From Bacillota bacterium (GTDB lineage: Bacteria > Bacillota > Limnochordia > Darwinibacteriales > Darwinibacteriaceae), in the NCBI GenBank assembly GCA_012518325.1, contig JAAYSR010000028.1, positions 1 through 6,615 on the forward strand: a stretch of 6,615 nucleotides of DNA, read 5' to 3'. Positions 4,675 to 6,615 of the stretch are shown one piece after another. The notes under the pieces were generated by a model. It saw only the letters and a list, made by a program, of their open reading frames with translations, made no database searches and was not told the DNA's origin. The translations under genes and the position numbers were made by a program. Position 1 is the first letter of the stretch. Each line of letters starts with the position of its first letter.

Positions 4675-5784
4675 GTGCAATCGCGCAGAGAGCAAATAAC
4701 GGCTGCCTTGACTATCCTGCCGTCCATAATCCTTTTGGGCATCTTTGTCTACGGCTTTATTGCCAATTCGGTATACATGTCTACTACTGACTGGGGACAG
4801 TCAGCTGCCATGTCCTTAAATCCCCAGATCGAAAGTGTGGGCCTGGAGAACTACCGCGAGCTGTTTACTGGCTTTTTAAACGTACGCTTTCGGCAGGATC
4901 TGGCCAACATGTTTTTCTTCACAGTCCTCTTTGTCACCCTGACCCTTTTGGTCGGCCTTTTGCTTGCCACCATTGTTGACCAGCTGATTTGGGGCGAGGC
5001 CTTTTTCCGCACCGTGTTTCTGTACCCCATGTCCCTGTCCATGGTCGTCACCGGGACAATTTGGCGCTGGATGCTGCAGCCAAGGGGAGGCATTAACTTC
5101 CTGCCTACCCTGATCGGCCTTCCGCCAGGCGAGTTCTTGTGGCTTTCCAGCCGGGAGCAGAAGCTTGTGTTTGACTGGTCTCATATCTTGCATTATTTCT
5201 GCCTGATGATCATCATCGTCCTGGCCTTCAGCCTGTACGGCAGCTGGCGCCGGAGGGAAAAAAGGCGAGTTGTGTGGAAAGCAGCTGCCTTTGGAGTTCT
5301 CTTGGCTGTCGTTGCCAGCGGAGTCCTAACCCGGATTCAGCTCTTGCCATTTCCCGAACCCCATGGCTTTAATGATGCCTTGTGGGGCGTTGTCCTGGCT
5401 GCAGTGTGGCAGATGTCGGGCTACACCATGGCGTTATACCTGGCAGGCCTGAGGACTGTGCCGGGCGAGCTGCGGGAAGCGGCCCGGGTCGACGGCGGGA
5501 GCGAGTTTCAGATCTATCGCTATGTGGATTTGCCGCTGCTCAAGCCAATTACCGTCAGCGCCATCGTGATCCTGGGGCACATTGCCCTGAAGATCTTTGA
5601 CCTGATCTTTGCAATTTCCAGCCCCGACCACTATCCCACTTCCATGCCGGCTATCACGATGTTTCTTAAGACATTCCGCGGCAACGAGCTGGCAGTGGGC
5701 TCTGCCATCGGGGTGATCCTGTTTGTTATTGTATCGTTCTTGATCATCCCCTACCTGGTTGTCTCCTTCCGGAAAGAGGTGTGA
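4675..5784 (+). CDS. CUT1-type sugar ABC transporter permease, first subunit, with extra helices
   Basis: This 369-residue inner-membrane subunit forms the transport channel with the next gene product. The start is GTG at 4675, with AAGGA (4660-4664) 10 bases upstream. The overlapping ATG at 4673 is out of frame and stops after 8 codons. Hydrophobic segments lie at about 10-30, 78-100, 111-132, 170-188, 200-218, 235-257, 292-312 and 338-362. The cytoplasmic EAA loop that docks on the ATPase is clear at 268-290 (EAARVDGG, then DLPLL). Usual family length is about 290-320 residues with six helices. The excess is a segment at roughly 150-230 holding two apparent helices joined by a basic loop (WRRREKRR, 191-198). 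The gene follows the binding-protein gene after 84 bases containing the stem-loop. Confidence 0.93.
   Translation: MQSRREQITAALTILPSIILLGIFVYGFIANSVYMSTTDWGQSAAMSLNPQIESVGLENYRELFTGFLNVRFRQDLANMFFFTVLFVTLTLLVGLLLATIVDQLIWGEAFFRTVFLYPMSLSMVVTGTIWRWMLQPRGGINFLPTLIGLPPGEFLWLSSREQKLVFDWSHILHYFCLMIIIVLAFSLYGSWRRREKRRVVWKAAAFGVLLAVVASGVLTRIQLLPFPEPHGFNDALWGVVLAAVWQMSGYTMALYLAGLRTVPGELREAARVDGGSEFQIYRYVDLPLLKPITVSAIVILGHIALKIFDLIFAISSPDHYPTSMPAITMFLKTFRGNELAVGSAIGVILFVIVSFLIIPYLVVSFRKEV
5775..5779 (+). promoter_or_regulatory. Ribosome binding site deciding the ATG start at 5787
   Basis: AGAGG lies 7 bases before ATG 5787 but only 1 base before the in-frame GTG at 5781. It therefore favours the shorter protein, starting 2 bases after the stop of the first permease. 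Confidence 0.65.
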
Positions 5785-5786
5785 TT

Positions 5787-6608
5787 ATGAAATCGAGAGG
5801 CATTATCGGCATCCTGGCGCAGCTCTTGGCCATTCTCCTGGCAGTCGTCTACCTGGTTCCGATTTACATGACGATTATGACCAGCCTGAAGGCCCCGGCA
5901 GAAATCAGTTTTATGACCGCCTGGCAGCTTCCCTCCAAGCTCAACTGGGAAAGCTATGCCATTGCCTGGCAGCGCTTTGCCCCGAGTTTGAAGAACAGCT
6001 TTGTTCTGGGTGTCACCGCTACGCTGCTTTCGGCGTTCATGGGTTCGCTGAACGGCTATGTGCTCAGCAAGTACCGCATCCCAGGCGGGAAAATGATTAT
6101 GCCTCTCATAGTCTTTGGCATGTTTATCCCCTACCAGAGCGTCCTGGTGCCGCTGTTCAGGTTTATGCAGCAGACCGGCCTCTACGGAGGGATCCCGGGC
6201 CTGGCCCTGGTGCATGTGGTTTATGGCCTCCCCATAACAACTTTGCTCTTTAGAAGCTTTTATGAGGAAATCCCCAATGAGCTCCTCGATGCCTGCAGCA
6301 TTGACGGGGCAGGGTTTTTCGGCATCTTCCGCTACCTGATTATGCCCCTTTCGGGGGCACCCTTCTTAGTTGTCGGAATTTGGCAGTTTACCCAGATCTG
6401 GAATGAGTTTCTTTTTGCAGTAACCCTGACCAGACCCGGGGCCCAGCCCATCACCGTCGCCCTGGCCAATCTGGCGGGAGGCCAGGCTGTTTCCTGGAAC
6501 CTGCCCATGGCGGGATCGGTCTTGGCAGCCTTGCCCACGACGATCATTTATATCCTCTTAGGCCGCTACTTCGTCCGAGGTCTGCTGGCCGGCGCCCTAA
6601 AAGGGTAG
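5787..6608 (+). CDS. CUT1-type sugar ABC transporter permease, second subunit
   Basis: This 273-residue inner-membrane protein is the partner of the preceding permease and has the usual MalG/UgpE-like size and layout. Six hydrophobic segments lie at about 8-29, 71-93, 103-123, 135-156, 190-211 and 241-263. The EAA loop spans about 164-189 (NELLDACSIDGAGF, then LIMPL), with the first part degenerate (LLDAC in place of EAA) but the key Asp-Gly retained. The C-terminus ends FVRGLLAGALKG, the typical (Y/F)-x-x-G-(L/I)-x-x-G-x-x-K-G ending of this subunit. The start is set by the Shine-Dalgarno; an alternative GTG at 5781 would add two residues and overlap the upstream gene by 4 bases. Only 7 bases follow the stop, so no ATPase gene can be seen. 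Confidence 0.95.
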   Translation: MKSRGIIGILAQLLAILLAVVYLVPIYMTIMTSLKAPAEISFMTAWQLPSKLNWESYAIAWQRFAPSLKNSFVLGVTATLLSAFMGSLNGYVLSKYRIPGGKMIMPLIVFGMFIPYQSVLVPLFRFMQQTGLYGGIPGLALVHVVYGLPITTLLFRSFYEEIPNELLDACSIDGAGFFGIFRYLIMPLSGAPFLVVGIWQFTQIWNEFLFAVTLTRPGAQPITVALANLAGGQAVSWNLPMAGSVLAALPTTIIYILLGRYFVRGLLAGALKG

Positions 6609-6615
6609 CAGGGAA

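Overview
The window holds the ends of two ABC-transporter operons with a small, oppositely oriented membrane-protein gene between them. No RNA genes, CRISPR arrays, insertion sequences or phage genes are visible. Base composition is moderately GC-rich, Shine-Dalgarno sites are strong (GGAGG type), and several genes appear to start with GTG. Taxonomy cannot be fixed from this sequence. The sugar-binding protein looks most like the Thermus glucose-binding protein (recalled, not searched). It carries a signal-peptidase-I type leader instead of a lipoprotein leader. Together these suggest a diderm or thermophile-related bacterium, for example a deep-branching Firmicutes, Thermotoga-like or Thermus-like lineage. 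This is an inference.

Region 1 (1-2637, + strand) is the distal part of an Opp/Dpp-type (peptide/nickel/oligosaccharide) ABC operon. It contains the C-terminal tail of what is probably the second permease (1-201), the two ATPases OppD-like (179-1168) and OppF-like (1161-2192), and a four-helix membrane protein of unknown function (2196-2585). The genes overlap or nearly touch, and the unit ends at a clear rho-independent terminator (2604-2637). Both ATPases have complete nucleotide-binding motifs and a four-cysteine C-terminal motif typical of the [4Fe-4S]-binding members of this family. The substrate-binding protein and first permease must lie to the left of the window.

Region 2 (2649-3026, - strand) is a 125-residue four-helix membrane protein that converges on the first operon. 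Two of its helices each carry a His-x13-His pair, the geometry of two stacked hemes in cytochrome b and ferric-reductase-type proteins. A candidate minimal di-heme membrane cytochrome is the most interesting item in the window.

Region 3 (about 3027-3333) is a 300-base divergent intergenic region. It has an AT-rich stretch, a widely spaced inverted repeat (3245-3255 / 3286-3296) and a possible -10 element (3306-3311) just before the sugar operon.

Region 4 (3334-6608, + strand) is a CUT1-type sugar-uptake operon: a secreted glucose-binding-like protein (3334-4590), a strong intergenic stem-loop (4599-4653), a permease with two apparent extra membrane helices (4675-5784), and a second permease (5787-6608). 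No ATPase follows within the remaining 7 bases, so the energising subunit is either just downstream or shared from elsewhere. The two operons together describe a heterotroph importing oligomers through the Opp-type system and monosaccharide through the CUT1 system.
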